Shown in pieces: positions 26,316 to 33,950 of a stretch of DNA of 44,424 bases. The notes under the pieces are model-generated. The model saw only the letters and a program-made list of their open reading frames with translations, was not told the origin of the DNA and did not search any database. The first letter of the stretch is position 1. Every line of letters begins with the position of its first letter. The stretch covers positions 1 through 44,424 of IMG/VR virus record IMGVR_UViG_3300036978_000028, one strand, 5' to 3'. This stretch comes from a virus. The position numbers were made by a program, and so were the translations under genes.

Positions 26316-26768
26316 TTATTTCAGGAAAAGTAACTTGTACTTAGCTGAATTAATGGTGTCTTTAAGAGTATCTAAACTATTTACAATTTCTGAGTAAGGC
26401 ATTTTAGCTTGAAGACCATTTACCATTTGGTACATGTCTCTGAGATATGCAATACCTTCTTCTACAGTGTTAAGTGTTCTTGGTGCTGATTCTTTATAAT
26501 CCAAAATCTTTTCTGCCGCACCTTGGTATCCTTCAATAAGAGTGTCTGCATGATCTGGTAATGCATCATATAAATCATTAAGAGCTTTGTGTGCAGCATA
26601 TGATCCTGCACCTTTTACTTTTAAATGAAGTTTATGAAAGCTACTAGCAGCATTCATTAATTCTGTAGCACAAGCTGCAGTCATTGTATCACAATTCCCT
26701 CCTGCAGGAGCACTTGAGTATGAAGCACTTGGTCCAGCATCTCTTTTTAACATTCTTTTTGCTTCCAT
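26316..26768 (-). CDS. Ferritin-like (DUF5856-type) four-helix protein
   Basis: The product has 150 mostly helical residues after a short Ser/Ala-rich N-terminus. The segment SSFHKLHLKVKGAGSYAAHK followed by ALNDLYDALPDHADTLIEGY resembles the phage ferritin-like family I know as DUF5856, with His, Asp and Glu at helix positions that could bind metal as in Dps. A Leu-rich last helix completes the bundle. Dps proteins bind DNA and protect it from oxidation, but whether this phage version does is unknown. It lies 3 bases after the connector gene and just before the abundant structural gene, so it may be a virion component. Assignment rests on motif memory only. Confidence 0.6.
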   Translation of the reverse strand: MEAKRMLKRDAGPSASYSSAPAGGNCDTMTAACATELMNAASSFHKLHLKVKGAGSYAAHKALNDLYDALPDHADTLIEGYQGAAEKILDYKESAPRTLNTVEEGIAYLRDMYQMVNGLQAKMPYSEIVNSLDTLKDTINSAKYKLLFLK

Positions 26769-26771
26769 TTT

Positions 26772-27470
26772 TTAGTTGTTGCGTTCGGCACCTTCTGAAC
26801 CTCTAGAGAATTGATTTCCTGACTCAATATCTCCAGCAAGTATAGCTGTTGCCTCATCAATTATTAATTCAATTATATCATCTTTAAACTCAGATTCAAC
26901 ATTAACTACTGAGGCTACTCCTGTATAAGGATCTACACAGCCCTGAATTTGGATTTTTCTAGGTTGTCTATAATAGACTAAGTCAGCCATGGTAATATCA
27001 AACTCTTCATTTGTATATATATGAACTCTGTTATTAATAAGAGTAGCAAATGTTTCTGCCCACTCAAAATTTGGTTGTTTAGATTTATCTCTTAAGAGTT
27101 GATTAAGGTTACCCTCCTCTGCTAAGTATACAGCCATGCGTCTTTTATCACAGCATCCTTTCTTAGCATATACATCAACTCTTTTCCACTGTAGATAATC
27201 TACAGGAAGAGGCGCTCTGTAGTAATAAGCTTTATCTGCTAAAGTCAAATCTGAAGTATTTAATAATACTTGTAGGTCATCTTTTCTTCTAGTAGATTGC
27301 TCATCACCTTCTTTGGTAAGATTGATGCCATGCAATTGTCTGCGGCTCCATTCTACCTGGGCTTTATTAAAAGACTCAACAACTTGCCAACATTCAATGT
27401 TGTCATAGTCTTGGCTGTCCAACTTGTTCAGCCTTTGTTTCATCTTAATTACAATTGCACTATTTAACAT
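26772..27470 (-). CDS. Head-tail connector/adaptor-like protein
   Basis: The product has 232 residues. Its C-terminus contains FKDDIIELIIDEATAILAGD followed by IESGNQFSRG, a pattern (IIELIIDEA..ILAGDIES.NQ..R) common in connector or ring proteins of Bacteroidota phages. The middle has beta segments and a KKGCCDKRRM part. The helical N-terminus includes IECWQVVESFNKAQVEWSRR. It lies in the block after the capsid protein, as expected for a connector. The start at 27470 follows the previous stop by one base; an in-frame ATG nine codons later is possible. The portal-tail adaptor role is inferred. Confidence 0.65.
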   Translation of the reverse strand: MLNSAIVIKMKQRLNKLDSQDYDNIECWQVVESFNKAQVEWSRRQLHGINLTKEGDEQSTRRKDDLQVLLNTSDLTLADKAYYYRAPLPVDYLQWKRVDVYAKKGCCDKRRMAVYLAEEGNLNQLLRDKSKQPNFEWAETFATLINNRVHIYTNEEFDITMADLVYYRQPRKIQIQGCVDPYTGVASVVNVESEFKDDIIELIIDEATAILAGDIESGNQFSRGSEGAERNN

Positions 27471-27471
27471 C

Positions 27472-27678
27472 TTATCTGTTTTTAGCTATCTTCTTAAGTG
27501 TGCGTGCTAATGCAGCTCTCTTAGGAGTACATGTAGGTTTACTCATGGGTGTACAATAACCTTTGTGAGCAGGATTAATTGCTTTTTGAATCCATTTCTT
27601 ATCACCTGTAGCACCGCCTTGTTTATATTCACGGTTGGTTTTAATGATCTGGTCTAGTGAGTTATTGTCATATCCCAT
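27472..27678 (-). CDS. Small basic WIQKAI/CTP-motif protein
   Basis: The product has 68 very basic residues. It contains KQGGATGDKKWIQKAINPAH followed by KGYCTPMSKPTCTPKRAALA and a final KKIAKNR. The KWIQKAI...GYCTPM.K..CTP.R.ALA pattern recurs in small phage proteins I recognise, but I know no established function. It carries a GG motif like its neighbours and lies 2 bases from the genes on each side. A virion-internal DNA-binding peptide is possible. Confidence 0.65.
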   Translation of the reverse strand: MGYDNNSLDQIIKTNREYKQGGATGDKKWIQKAINPAHKGYCTPMSKPTCTPKRAALARTLKKIAKNR

Positions 27679-27680
27679 GA

Positions 27681-28193
27681 TTATTTCTTTTTAACTAACC
27701 CACCTTTTTTAGCCATCATTGGTTTTCTACTAGGTGTAGTATATTTGCTTTTAGGAACAGGTCTTGAATTTACAGTAATCTTTCCTGTGTTAGGTGATTT
27801 TGGAGTTGTCCCTCCATTTTGCATTTTTGCACCTGCAATTCTATCAGCAGCTGTTGGATTAGGATTTTTATCTACACCTGCTTTTACTGAAAGCATGCCA
27901 AATGAACTACCACCTTTTTGAAACTTAGGTCTTTCCATTACACATTTTCCATCAGCAGATCTAACCATTCCTTTTTTGCAAGACTCTTTTACTGGAGTAG
28001 TAGCACCAAATTTAGCTTTACCCATTGCTCCACCTTTTTTCATATACTCAGGACCTGTTTGACCAGCTCCTGTAAAAAAAGGAATTCCAGCTGCAAAAGG
28101 TTTTTTAGCTGGTCCTAATACTTTAGTAGGCATTCCACCTTTTGCCATTTTGGGTGTTGTGCTTCCACCACACTTCATACATTTCTTTGCCAT
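27681..28193 (-). CDS. Basic Lys/Gly-rich protein with repeated GG motifs
   Basis: I prefer the ATG at 28191-28193 (MAKKCMKCGGS, 170 residues). An upstream start at 28262 would overlap the preceding gene and add a dissimilar segment. The protein is rich in Lys, Pro, Gly, Met and Thr and has little predicted fold. GG motifs occur as MAKGGM, MKKGGA, KFQKGGSS, KMQNGGTT and MAKKGGLVKKK. A short Cys pair sits in SCKKGMVRSADGKCV. The repeated motif with a basic tail suggests either protease sites or nucleic-acid contacts. It is one of six adjacent small basic genes. Function unknown. Confidence 0.65.
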   Translation of the reverse strand: MAKKCMKCGGSTTPKMAKGGMPTKVLGPAKKPFAAGIPFFTGAGQTGPEYMKKGGAMGKAKFGATTPVKESCKKGMVRSADGKCVMERPKFQKGGSSFGMLSVKAGVDKNPNPTAADRIAGAKMQNGGTTPKSPNTGKITVNSRPVPKSKYTTPSRKPMMAKKGGLVKKK

Positions 28194-28206
28194 GATATAT
28201 AATTTT

Positions 28207-28479
28207 TTAACAATTCCATTTTCTAAGAGACAGAGCCTTTCTAGTAGGTCTTCCCTTTTCATCCTTCATAGGACCTTTAACCCCAGACATTCTAGCACAA
28301 AAAGATTTTCTTCTCTTTGCTGCTTTACTATCTGGATCAAGTTTTGATGGTTTAGTTGTTACAGCCATCTTAAGTTTACTACCAGGATTAGCTGCTCTAT
28401 AACTAGCTACTCCTTTAGCGTTAAGACCTCCTGTCTTATTCTTTCCTTCAGATCTTGTCCAAGCTGGTGTCTTTGCCAT
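28207..28479 (-). CDS. Small basic DUF6321-like protein
   Basis: The product has 90 basic residues. It starts MAKTPAWTRSEGKNKTGGLN followed by AKGVASYRAANPGSKLK. Later segments include RRKSFCARMSGVKGPMKDEK and GRPTRKALSLRKW. The AWTRSEGKN..GGLN..G..SY and F.ARM.G..GP..DEKG.PTR.ALSL.KW pattern resembles a phage family I know as DUF6321, of unknown function. It overlaps the start of its upstream neighbour by one base and shares the strongly basic character of the genes around it. Possibly packaged with DNA in the head, but this is inference. Confidence 0.7.
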   Translation of the reverse strand: MAKTPAWTRSEGKNKTGGLNAKGVASYRAANPGSKLKMAVTTKPSKLDPDSKAAKRRKSFCARMSGVKGPMKDEKGRPTRKALSLRKWNC

Positions 28480-28721
28480 TACTTTTTCTTTTTTCTTTTT
28501 ACTGCCCCACCTTTTTTTGCATATCTAAGTGGTTCTTCCATTTTATTTAAAGGTGCTGTTGTTACCGGTTTTGGAACTCCTTTAACTATACCTTTTATAG
28601 TTCTAGTTTCTTTTACCTTTGCAGGCATGTCATATCTTTTTTTAACAGTGGTTTTATAATCACCATCAGGTGAATAAAACTTTTGTTTAGATTCTTTAGG
28701 TGGTAGTTTCTTACTTGCCAT
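28479..28721 (-). CDS. Small basic protein with KKGG tail
   Basis: The product has 80 residues, rich in Lys and Pro (KKLPPKESKQKFYSPDGDY), and ends RYAKKGGAVKRKKKK. Predicted structure is low. The C-terminal GG followed by a basic run matches the tail of the 170-residue protein (AKKGGLVKKK). The start overlaps the previous stop (TAATG) and the stop overlaps the next start. Function unknown; membership of the basic cluster suggests a DNA-associated virion peptide. Confidence 0.65.
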   Translation of the reverse strand: MASKKLPPKESKQKFYSPDGDYKTTVKKRYDMPAKVKETRTIKGIVKGVPKPVTTAPLNKMEEPLRYAKKGGAVKRKKKK

Positions 28722-28876
28722 TACCCTTTCTTTTTAGTAGAAGCTTTAATCTTCTTCTCTTGTTTAATCATTTCTTTAGTAGGCTTCTTTCCGGAACCTT
28801 TAGCAGCACGGATGTTATCCCAGAGGCCTCTCTGGGAATAACTACCGTCTTTTCTTTTAAGCAGTTGCTTAGTCAT
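28721..28876 (-). CDS. Tiny basic RGLWDNIRAAKGSGKKPTKE protein
   Basis: The product has 51 residues and starts at the ATG at 28874-28876, overlapping the previous stop by one base as TAATG. Its stop overlaps the start of the next gene in the same way. It begins MTKQLLKRKDGSYSQRGLWD and contains RGLWDNIRAAKGSGKKPTKE followed by a Lys-rich helix. The GLWDNIR..KGSGKKPTKEM.KQE pattern is one I recognise from small phage proteins. Coding is supported by the perfect fit between neighbours and the motif. Function unknown; it may bind nucleic acid. Confidence 0.75.
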   Translation of the reverse strand: MTKQLLKRKDGSYSQRGLWDNIRAAKGSGKKPTKEMIKQEKKIKASTKKKG

Positions 28877-29838
28877 TAGCAGCTCTTGCGTTTCATTGCA
28901 CCACCCATTCTTGCTTGAGGTACAGCTTTTTTGGGAGCAGAACTTGTTCCACCAACTCTACCTCTAACAACTTTAGATGCAGCAGCTTTAGGATTAACTC
29001 CAGATTTAACACCATGTGATCCAGCAGTTTTTAATGCAGAAACTTTAGCATTAGAATTTACCATACCACCTGTTTTCATAATTGGTCTTGCAGGTTTGGA
29101 ATCTTTCATAGATTTCCAAGGACCATCAGATTTTCTAGCTTCTTTGCTATATCCAACATATGATCCTTTTTCTTCTGGTCCGGACGGGTATGATTTACTA
29201 ATTGTACCTTTACCTTTTGCAACTTTTCTTTCAGCAGCTTTTTCACTAATACTAGGTCCACTAACAGTTCCACCAGCTTGATACTTTTTAACAGAACCAC
29301 CTTGTTTTGCAGATTGTGTTACAGTACCGCTATAATCTGATTTCTTTGAACCTCTGATCATATCCATAGTTGAGCGTGGAGGAGTAGCTTTTTTTACAGC
29401 TGGTTTTTTTACAGCTGGTTTAACTGTACCACCATTCTGGTATCTTACAGGGCTTTTGACAGTATCTTTACTTACTGTTTTAACACTATTTTTTTTATAC
29501 TCTGGAGTAGGTTTACTTGGAGAAGTACCAGGTTTAGATACAGTCTTCCCAGTAGTTCTAGGTTCTTGAGTAGGTTGACTCATTCTAGGAGGTTGACTAT
29601 TAGTAACTGTAGATGTAGAATTTGATATAGATGTAGAAACTGATTTTGGAGTTTTAGCTCTAGCAGTTCCCGCCATTGTAGATACACGCTCAGCTCTATT
29701 GTCTCTTTTTTGAGCAACAGTACCTTCTCCTTCAATATTAGCAACAGCAGCTTTTGTCTGAGCTCTACCTACTTTTTTAGCTTGTCTTTTTTCAAAACCG
29801 GTCATTCCACCATCTTGATACTTTGTTTTAGTTTTCAT
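28876..29838 (-). CDS. Lys/Ser/Thr-rich basic protein with five or more GG motifs
   Basis: The product has 320 residues, very basic and largely disordered. It starts MKTKTKYQDGGMTGFEKRQA and repeats related units: RYQNGGTV, KQGGSVKKYQAGGTV, MKTGGMVN and RMGGAMKRKSC. A Ser/Thr-rich stretch with SVSTSISNSTSTVTNSQPP lies between. The recurring [KR]Y Q-x-GG unit is the clearest example of the motif discussed in the findings. The gene ends in a one-base overlap with the 51-residue gene. It resembles a flexible, basic internal head protein. No enzyme domain was seen. Confidence 0.7.
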   Translation of the reverse strand: MKTKTKYQDGGMTGFEKRQAKKVGRAQTKAAVANIEGEGTVAQKRDNRAERVSTMAGTARAKTPKSVSTSISNSTSTVTNSQPPRMSQPTQEPRTTGKTVSKPGTSPSKPTPEYKKNSVKTVSKDTVKSPVRYQNGGTVKPAVKKPAVKKATPPRSTMDMIRGSKKSDYSGTVTQSAKQGGSVKKYQAGGTVSGPSISEKAAERKVAKGKGTISKSYPSGPEEKGSYVGYSKEARKSDGPWKSMKDSKPARPIMKTGGMVNSNAKVSALKTAGSHGVKSGVNPKAAASKVVRGRVGGTSSAPKKAVPQARMGGAMKRKSC

Positions 29839-29850
29839 TTTATTATAAGT

Positions 29851-30867
29851 TTAAGAATTCCAATACTTTTCACAAGCTTGGTTCAAGTCCTTAAGAACAT
29901 CTTCATTAAGTGGGTTCTTCAAGTACTCTAATACATCTGACACATTTCTTCCAAGCATTGAACCTGACTTAGTGTGGTAGATGAAACCATCAGCCTTATT
30001 AATAATATACTTAAAAAATACGGAATCCCTAACAATTGATTTAATTTTTAGTGTTTCCATATCCATACTTGCTGCATCAATGAATGATCTAGCAGCACGC
30101 TCTAAGTTTGTTTCTCCACCCATACCATTAATGTAGTTATCCATATTCTCATAGATAACATCATTTGGTGTAGACTTCTTATATTGTGTACTGTTGATAT
30201 CTACAACTTTTGCAATGTAGAATAACTTAGTACTATTTTTGTCAAATAATTTCTGAAGCTCAGCCAATGCCTTGTTACGCATTTTCTTGTATTCAGTTCT
30301 TGCCATTACAGTTTCTTCTGTCTTATCTAAATAAAACTTAGGAGCTACCGGTCTTGATCTTGCGTCATCATAACTTTTAGCTATCAAAGAAAAACCTCCT
30401 GCTTCAATACCATGCAACTTGATTCTATCATAAGGATCTTTTGGATCCAAGAATAGTGGCTCATTACCACATGCAATACTTATTCTATTCCAGAACTCAC
30501 TGTTATCTGGTTTAAGCAACTTTACTTTATTCCAGAACTGTTCATCTTCTACATCAATTACATTTGCAGCTAGTTCTTTTTCTAACTCACATATTGCAGC
30601 TCTAATTTCTTTAATTCTTGCAGCTTTATCTTGTTCATTAAGAAGTCTGATATCCGGTGCAAATTCATTTAGACCAGTTAGATATCTAACTACTCCGTTG
30701 TTTTCTAAGCAAGCTAGTTGCTCATGATGAGTTACCCCATCAAATAAAGACATACCATAATCTTCTAAGCCCATGTTAGAAGCTGATGCATCAAAGAAAG
30801 GTCTTACAGCTATAGGTGTTTTCTTAACTGTTCCTTTCCCGGTTTCTACCATTGTGAAATTTTCCAT
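29851..30867 (-). CDS. Capsid-block protein of unknown function
   Basis: The product has 338 residues, mostly helical, starting MENFTMVETGKGTVKKTPIA. It contains segments such as GVTHHEQLACLENNGVVRYL and a central region with DPYDRIKLHGIEAGGFSLIA. The C-terminal part is helical with LEYLKNPLNEDVLKDLNQAC. It is the first gene after the terminator that follows the capsid gene, so it can be separately expressed. Its leader carries two AACCAAC copies. An auxiliary head protein, such as a capsid accessory or internal protein, is plausible from position. No motif tied to a known function was recognised. Confidence 0.6.
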   Translation of the reverse strand: MENFTMVETGKGTVKKTPIAVRPFFDASASNMGLEDYGMSLFDGVTHHEQLACLENNGVVRYLTGLNEFAPDIRLLNEQDKAARIKEIRAAICELEKELAANVIDVEDEQFWNKVKLLKPDNSEFWNRISIACGNEPLFLDPKDPYDRIKLHGIEAGGFSLIAKSYDDARSRPVAPKFYLDKTEETVMARTEYKKMRNKALAELQKLFDKNSTKLFYIAKVVDINSTQYKKSTPNDVIYENMDNYINGMGGETNLERAARSFIDAASMDMETLKIKSIVRDSVFFKYIINKADGFIYHTKSGSMLGRNVSDVLEYLKNPLNEDVLKDLNQACEKYWNS

Positions 30868-30872
30868 GTTTT

Positions 30873-30896
30873 GTTGGTTTTATTTTTGTGTTGGTT
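30873..30896 (-). promoter_or_regulatory. Two AACCAAC copies in the leader of the 338-residue gene
   Basis: On the minus strand AACCAAC occurs at 30890-30896 and at 30873-30879, within 30 bases of the ATG ending at 30867. Single copies precede 23775, 33861 and 41954. There is no Shine-Dalgarno sequence. The spacing to ATG is short, so a role in translation initiation is more likely than transcription. Confidence 0.4.
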
Positions 30897-30908
30897 AAAT
30901 TTAATAAG

Positions 30909-30935
30909 AAAAAAAGGGAGGAGTTTCCCCCTCCC
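30909..30935 (-). terminator. Rho-independent terminator after the capsid gene
   Basis: On the minus strand GGGAGG pairs with CCTCCC around a loop containing GGGAAACT, followed by a run of seven T. It lies 20 bases past the stop of the likely capsid gene. Its strength and place suit a highly expressed gene. The AGGAGTTT element is shared with the terminator near 24374-24406. Confidence 0.9.
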
Positions 30936-30954
30936 TATTTTTTATAGTGTCTGG

Positions 30955-32571
30955 TTAGAATGAACCACCAGTGATTGGGTTTCTCATAACAATCTTCAAC
31001 ACTTTAGTAGGGTCTTTAACCCAGATAGCTGGCATTGTTTGAGACATCATCACACGGTAACCATTGAACTGACCTGAAGACTGGAAGCCTTGGCTACGTC
31101 CCATGTAGTCCATAGTACCGTTTTGATACCACCATTTCAATTGATTATCCCAAGACAATTTCAATAAGAAGATATTGTCATTAGTGTTATCAGTGATATC
31201 AAAGATAATGAATGAGTAAGAAGATAATGGGAAACCATCAATGATTGGGTTCTCAATATCATTTGTATGAACATTGTCAAATGCTGGGTTCAACACAAAC
31301 TTAACGTTAGCCAAGAATGGAATAACATAAGAAGTGTAAGCAAAACCAAAGTTCAAGTCCATACCTTTACCAGTGATTGCACCGATATCAGCAGCTTGGA
31401 TAAGAAGACCAGAAGATACTGCTTCTTTCTTGATAGCTTCATTTACCATTCTCATACCACCCATACCAGTTTGTACAACTAGGCTGCGTTTTGGATCTGG
31501 ACCTTGGAATTCAACTTTACCATTGAAGAAGTTGTAGATCTCAGAACGGAACAAGTCAAGTGTGAAGTTATTCTTGTTGTAGATTCTTTTGAAAGAGTTA
31601 TCCAACTGTTTCCAAAGACCCACTGACAATCTAAGATCATCTGGACCATCTTGACGAACTCTACCACCTTGACCCCACATAAGGTAAGTCTCAATGTCAG
31701 TTGCAATTTTAGACAAGTGAGCAGCTTCCATAGTGGTCAAGAAAGTTCTTGATAAGTCACCATTGTCAAATGCTTTTTTCACTTTGTCTTTACCCATAAC
31801 TTTTACCATGTCTTCCAAAGAAGTGATAGATGGGTCATTGTTTGCACCAAAGTTTCTCCAGATCTCAGTTACAGGAACTGTACCATCTGCATTCATACCA
31901 CCTTTGATCATTAAGTCAGCGCGGCTAGAAATAGAATAATGTACGTGAGCTTCTGCACCACCAACAAAGTTGTAGAATTCACGGAATCCAGTTCTTGTTG
32001 TGATGTCAGAGAATCTTTCACCATACTCTCCACGAGCAGAACCTTTACGGAATACTTTAGTACCATTGCTCAAGTACTTGTTATCCAAGTATTTGAAGTT
32101 GTCATTGTTTACCAATTGAACAGTATAGATGAAACCATCTCCAATAGGAAGAATGTCTTCAGCTGTAATGTACATCTCAACACCGTTGTATTTGTCATAA
32201 GTGATGATATCACCATGGCCAAATTCTCTACGGCTCAATTTGATACGGAAAGTAGAACCTTCAATACCTTTGAATGAGTTATCTGGTTCAATGTCTTCAA
32301 CTACATATGGAAGGTCTGTAGAAACAGGAGTCTGCCATTTGTACTCTCCACGAGCATTATCAACCATGATAACATTTTTGCCACCAAATGAAGACATTTG
32401 ATAAAGCGGCATTTCAACTTTCTGAGCCATAGCCCATAGGTCAACTGGGCCTAAGTCCATAGGCTCAGCGTCTTTCAGCATGTTAACCAAGTGGTAAGAA
32501 TCCACATGGGAACTTGCGTTGTAAGCGGTATCTCTGAGGAATATACCATTGTTTAAAACTGGAGTTGCCAT
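30955..32571 (-). CDS. Likely major capsid protein
   Basis: The product has 538 residues. Position directly after portal and scaffold-like genes, size, and a following strong terminator point to the major capsid protein. The N-terminal arm is helical and Asp/Tyr-rich (NASSHVDSYHLVNMLKDAEP). Later parts mix beta strands and helices as in HK97-fold capsids, with GQGGRVRQDGPDDLRLSVGL in the middle and GFPLSSYSFIIFDITDNTND near the C-terminus. No signal or membrane segment exists. The leader is AT-rich with AACAAATAAATA before ATG. HK97-fold assignment is from context, since the fold has no short motif. Its base composition (fewer AT-rich synonymous codons) looks tuned for expression. Confidence 0.8.
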   Translation of the reverse strand: MATPVLNNGIFLRDTAYNASSHVDSYHLVNMLKDAEPMDLGPVDLWAMAQKVEMPLYQMSSFGGKNVIMVDNARGEYKWQTPVSTDLPYVVEDIEPDNSFKGIEGSTFRIKLSRREFGHGDIITYDKYNGVEMYITAEDILPIGDGFIYTVQLVNNDNFKYLDNKYLSNGTKVFRKGSARGEYGERFSDITTRTGFREFYNFVGGAEAHVHYSISSRADLMIKGGMNADGTVPVTEIWRNFGANNDPSITSLEDMVKVMGKDKVKKAFDNGDLSRTFLTTMEAAHLSKIATDIETYLMWGQGGRVRQDGPDDLRLSVGLWKQLDNSFKRIYNKNNFTLDLFRSEIYNFFNGKVEFQGPDPKRSLVVQTGMGGMRMVNEAIKKEAVSSGLLIQAADIGAITGKGMDLNFGFAYTSYVIPFLANVKFVLNPAFDNVHTNDIENPIIDGFPLSSYSFIIFDITDNTNDNIFLLKLSWDNQLKWWYQNGTMDYMGRSQGFQSSGQFNGYRVMMSQTMPAIWVKDPTKVLKIVMRNPITGGSF

Positions 32572-32598
32572 TATTTATTTGTTTTTATTTGTTACTAT

Positions 32599-33861
32599 TT
32601 AAAAAGATCTCTTGAACATGTTATTAGTTCTAGGGATAGTTCTTTGTTGTTTAGCCGGAGCTTTTCTTTCATCTGTTTCTTGTACAGTAGAGGAAGAAAT
32701 TTTTCTAGCCTCTTCTGTTTTTAATTGTCTCACTGTTTTTTCTACAGCTGCTTTACCACCTTGGTCTCTTACTTTTCCTTTGTATCCTTCTGGATCAGAC
32801 AGTAACCATAATGCTTCTGCAATTAAGTCATGTCTTGGTTCTACAAACTGATACTTCTCAAGTAAGTGTCCAAGCAAGTTTGTTTGCTTTCCAGAGATTG
32901 ATGGGTAATTAGGTTGTACCAATCCTGAGTAAAGCATACTTTGCGTTTTCTTGTCAAGCTTAACACCACCTAGTTCAGCACTTAATAATGTATTATATAC
33001 ACTGTCTGTGTAAGCTTTAGCTTGTTTGCTTTGTTGTTCTTTCTTATGTTCTTGCTCAGCTAGTTGTCTTGCAACAATTTCTTCTTGCATTCTATCTAAC
33101 TTTGGTTTAAACTGATTTGCTTTTTGCTCTAGTCTATCCATGTCTTTCCAGTCCTCAATCTCACCTTCAATTTCTTCCGGTGTACCGAATCCTGTAGCAT
33201 AAAGATATTGTCTTGCAATCTCAGCTTGATCATACTCATCAGATGGATCTAGATCTCTCATTTCCTCTACGTGAGCAAGAGTTCTAAATAATCCTTTCAT
33301 GTCTTGACCACCATCAGCAACATACTTGGCTGCAATCTGAAGTTCTTCTGGGAGAGCTTTAAAGAATTCTTTTGGAGTGTTTTCTTTAATTTTATTTTCT
33401 CTCTCTTGGAAGTTAGCTTCAAATAGTTCTCTAAAATCTTTTGTGGTGTATTCCTCTAAGGGCTTATCATCATCAAAAGGAACTAGAGCACCTTCCTCAA
33501 TCATCTTACTTGCTAATTCAGCAAGACCAGATTTATCAACCTTTGGTCTTCCTTTATTGCCCGCATCTTCTTCTTGAGAAATTAAACCATCTAATTCTGC
33601 AATAGTTTCTTCAACTTCTGCTTTTTTCTCTGCAGCTTCCTCCCTTTCTTTAGGAGTAGTTGCATTAATTTCAAGGAACGAAGTGTCTACATTCTCTTTG
33701 GAAAATACAGACTTTGTTTTGTCAGTTGTATCCCCATCAGATGGTAACATAATGTTATCAGCTCCAGGAGATCCAAACAACTCATCAATATTTACATCTG
33801 CCTCTACTACCGTTGTAGTATCTAGCACCTCATCATTGAGGTTTTTTGTTTCTTCACTCAT
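32599..33861 (-). CDS. Scaffold-like acidic coiled-coil protein
   Basis: The product has 420 acidic residues, starting MSEETKNLNDEVLDTTTVVE. It has a disordered acidic N-terminus, then long helices (EREEAAEKKAEVEETIAELD and RLEQKANQFKPKLDRMQEEI) and a C-terminal basic tail ending TNNMFKRSF. Acidic N-terminus, helical middle and basic C-terminus are typical of phage scaffolding proteins, and it lies between portal and capsid genes where scaffolds usually sit. No protease motif was recognised in it. A structural head role other than scaffold is possible. Confidence 0.65.
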   Translation of the reverse strand: MSEETKNLNDEVLDTTTVVEADVNIDELFGSPGADNIMLPSDGDTTDKTKSVFSKENVDTSFLEINATTPKEREEAAEKKAEVEETIAELDGLISQEEDAGNKGRPKVDKSGLAELASKMIEEGALVPFDDDKPLEEYTTKDFRELFEANFQERENKIKENTPKEFFKALPEELQIAAKYVADGGQDMKGLFRTLAHVEEMRDLDPSDEYDQAEIARQYLYATGFGTPEEIEGEIEDWKDMDRLEQKANQFKPKLDRMQEEIVARQLAEQEHKKEQQSKQAKAYTDSVYNTLLSAELGGVKLDKKTQSMLYSGLVQPNYPSISGKQTNLLGHLLEKYQFVEPRHDLIAEALWLLSDPEGYKGKVRDQGGKAAVEKTVRQLKTEEARKISSSTVQETDERKAPAKQQRTIPRTNNMFKRSF

Positions 33862-33864
33862 GTT

Positions 33865-33871
33865 GTTGGTT
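33865..33871 (-). promoter_or_regulatory. AACCAAC leader motif before the scaffold-like gene
   Basis: The leader reads AACAAAAACCAACAAC before ATG on the minus strand. It is one of four genes in the window with this element. The gap to the portal stop (33862-33950) holds no convincing terminator: only a weak GTGC/GCAC pairing with a long loop. Confidence 0.4.
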
Positions 33872-33950
33872 TTTGTTTATACTTTAATATACTAAATAAA
33901 CTTGAGAAATTTAAAAGGTGCTGTGTATTTTTTTGCACTATATAGCTAAC

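Noticed and set aside
33862-33950. Possible GTGC/GCAC hairpin between the portal and scaffold-like genes
   Set aside because: A four-pair stem with a 13-base loop and no T-run is too weak to call a terminator.
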